Assembly (NCBI RefSeq): GCF_019656655.1
Contig: NZ_BPMV01000001.1
Coordinates: 806,001-870,000, forward strand
Direction: 5' to 3'
DNA length: 64,000 nucleotides
Origin: Tsukamurella sp. TY48
GTDB taxonomy: Bacteria; Actinomycetota; Actinomycetes; Mycobacteriales; Mycobacteriaceae
The notes below the pieces were generated by a model, which was not told where the DNA came from, did no database searches, and saw only the letters and a list, made by a program, of their open reading frames with translations. A program made the translations under genes and the position numbers. This document shows positions 62,759 to 64,000 of this stretch, piece after piece. Position 1 is the first letter of the stretch; the number at the start of each line of letters is the position of its first letter.

Positions 62759-63310
62759 ATGCGCATCGTCGTCTCCGGTACCCATGCCAGCGGAAAGAGT
62801 TCGCTGATCGACGATTTCGTCCGAGTGAACCCCGAGTACGAGGTGTTGCCCGACCCGTTCGACGCTCTCGCGGACCAGGCACTCGAGGTAGACGCCGGGT
62901 TGTTCTACTCCCAGCTCGTGATCGCCGCCGACCGGCTGCGCGGACGGCGGCGAGGCGACCGGGTGATCGCCGAACGCGGCCCCATCGACTTCCTCGCTTA
63001 CCTCCACGCCCTTCGCGATCTGGGAAGGCCGAGCCGGTCCGCCGGATACATCGAGCGCGGCGCCGTAACCACGGCGCAGGCGATGACCTCGGTGGACCTC
63101 CTCGTCCTGCTCCCGCTGCAGCACCGCGACCCGATCACGGTCTCGGCGGACGAAGACCGGGAGCTTCGAGCCGCGACCGATGCCGCGCTCCTCGACCTCG
63201 TCGACGATCCCGACCTCATGGGGAGCACCCGGGTCGTCGAGGTCACGGGCCGGCCCGACGAGCGGCTCGCCCGACTCTGCGCCGCCCTGTCGCCGCCAGA
63301 AAGCCCCTAG
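62759..63310 (+). CDS. P-loop NTPase, AAA_28/kinase-like
   Basis: This 183-residue protein has an N-terminal Walker A loop (VVSGTHASGKSSLIDDF, Lys13). DRVIAERGPIDFLAYLHAL is a kinase-like D/R segment, and VDLLVLLPLQ comes before a C-terminal REL-type region. It looks like an ATP-dependent small-molecule or nucleotide kinase of the AAA_28 type. The substrate is unknown. It is convergent with the NmrA-like gene, and their stops overlap by 4 bp. Confidence 0.75.
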   Translation: MRIVVSGTHASGKSSLIDDFVRVNPEYEVLPDPFDALADQALEVDAGLFYSQLVIAADRLRGRRRGDRVIAERGPIDFLAYLHALRDLGRPSRSAGYIERGAVTTAQAMTSVDLLVLLPLQHRDPITVSADEDRELRAATDAALLDLVDDPDLMGSTRVVEVTGRPDERLARLCAALSPPESP

Positions 63311-64000
63311 CCGAAGAACCTGGTGCCCGCGAGGGCCGCGTCGGGACCGGGGAGCAGGGTGTCCTCGTCCAGGTGCGCGCCGAAGTAGGTGGCCTGCGGA
63401 TCGCGGACCACTTCGCGCTCATCGCCGTTCGCCGCAAGAGCGCGCCGCACCAGCTCGTCGAGGGCGAAGGTGTCGGGCCCGGCCACCTCGGCGAAGCGGC
63501 CCAGCGGCGCGGCCGTGGCGGCGGAGGCCACCGCGGCCGCCACATCCGCGGAGGCGATCGGCGCGATGCCCGCGCCCGGCAGGCGGATCACACCGTCGAC
63601 GGTCGACGCGGCGGCGATGCCCGGTACGAACTCGAAGAACTGGGTGGCCCGCACGATCGAGTAGGGCACACCACCGTCACGGATCAACTCCTCCTGCTTG
63701 ATCTTTCCGCGGAAGTACCCGCTCTCCGCGAGCCGATCGGTGCCCACCACCGAGAGCGCGACGTGGTGCCGTACTCCCGCCGCCTTCTCCGCGGCCAACA
63801 GGTTGCCGGTGGATGCGGTGAAGAACTCCAGCACGGCGTCGTCCTCGAACGACGGGGAATTGGCCACGTCGATCACCACATCGGCACCGTCGAGCGCGCC
63901 CGCGAGCCCCTCCCCCGTCACGGCGTTGATCCCCGTGCTCGGCGCCCCCACGATCACCTCGTGTCCGTCGCCCCGCAGCACGCTCACCACCTGGGAACCG
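63307..64000 (-). CDS. NmrA-like NAD(P)-binding protein (5' truncated)
   Basis: This atypical short-chain dehydrogenase (NmrA/UOG-like) is cut at the window end, so its start is beyond the sequence. The in-frame sequence up to 64000 encodes a GSQVVSVLRGDGHEV stretch, where the family Gly-rich NAD(P) loop should lie just outside. Later segments GLAGALDGADVVIDVANSP, HHVALSVVGTDRLAESGYFRGKIKQEELI and VPYSIVRATQFFEF are characteristic. Redox or regulatory function is unknown. Confidence 0.82.
   Translation of the reverse strand, partial: GSQVVSVLRGDGHEVIVGAPSTGINAVTGEGLAGALDGADVVIDVANSPSFEDDAVLEFFTASTGNLLAAEKAAGVRHHVALSVVGTDRLAESGYFRGKIKQEELIRDGGVPYSIVRATQFFEFVPGIAAASTVDGVIRLPGAGIAPIASADVAAAVASAATAAPLGRFAEVAGPDTFALDELVRRALAANGDEREVVRDPQATYFGAHLDEDTLLPGPDAALAGTRFFG

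Noticed and set aside
1-64000. CRISPR array, insertion sequences, tRNA or rRNA genes
   Set aside because: I saw no spaced direct repeats, transposase-like products, terminal inverted repeats or tRNA-like cloverleaf sequences on reading. A tRNAscan or CRISPR tool was not run.

Overview
The window is about 64 kb of chromosomal DNA from a GC-rich actinobacterium with a very strong G/C preference at third codon positions. Mycolate-group (Mycobacteriales) features are an acyl-CoA carboxylase set (AccD5, AccE5, AccA3) with its biotin ligase, Pap-type acyltransferases, an LGFP-repeat secreted protein, a DUF222/HNH (13E12-like) endonuclease and an Lhr helicase. From memory, the gene order follows Mycobacterium tuberculosis Rv3274c-Rv3302c in part: fadE25, purE, purK, GtrA protein, PH-domain protein, birA, accD5, accE5, maf, sseA, sufE-like, accA3, later lhr and glpD. 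The absence of the usual mycobacterial lipid genes and the LGFP protein suggest Tsukamurella or a relative such as Gordonia, Williamsia or Dietzia. That genus call is inference. No rRNA, tRNA, CRISPR array, insertion sequence or integrase was seen.

Layout. 1-2.2 kb: AMIN-like lipoprotein and FadE25. 2.2-8.3 kb: an accessory stretch that interrupts the fadE25-purE synteny: ImmA/IrrE protease, a 7-TM MAB_1171c-type protein, a PAP2-like membrane protein, an XRE regulator, a DUF222/HNH endonuclease with an SOS-like box, an MBL hydrolase and a DHFR-like reductase. 8.3-16.8 kb: the conserved core, purE, purK, GtrA, a convergent histidine kinase and response regulator, PH protein, birA, accD5, accE5 and maf. 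17.1-24.3 kb: a six-gene, tightly coupled cluster of four Pap-type acyltransferases, a GT1 glycosyltransferase and a membrane protein. It lies between maf and sseA, which are neighbours in M. tuberculosis. A fifth, PapA2-like acyltransferase sits between sufE-like and accA3. 24.4-29.8 kb: sseA, sufE-like, papA-like, accA3 and two small hypotheticals.

29.8-41.1 kb is accessory metabolism: an exported deaminase, an XRE-cupin regulator, an FMN reductase, a D-aminoacylase-type amidohydrolase, an M1 lipoprotein peptidase, a TetR/AidB-like dehydrogenase/LtrA operon, the LGFP protein and a carboxylesterase. 41.3-48.9 kb: lhr, a hotdog thioesterase, an SRPBCC protein, a 14-TM MFS exporter and a META-type lipoprotein. 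49-53 kb: a DUF418/NarL-type two-component operon and a MarR/DUF2269/DUF3817 operon with a perfect palindromic operator. 53-56.4 kb: divergent glpD and glpK. 56.4-61.4 kb: a complete-looking galactose operon (symporter, small membrane protein, DeoR regulator, galT, galK). 61.5-64 kb: a PLP aminotransferase, a P-loop kinase-like protein and an NmrA-type protein cut by the window edge.

The most interesting system is the 17.1-24.3 kb cluster with its satellite acyltransferase at 25.7 kb, embedded in the acyl-CoA carboxylase locus. It looks like a pathway for a multiply acylated glycolipid. Several perfect palindromes in promoter gaps (2.05, 14.2, 52.5, 61.4 and 62.7 kb) are good operator candidates.
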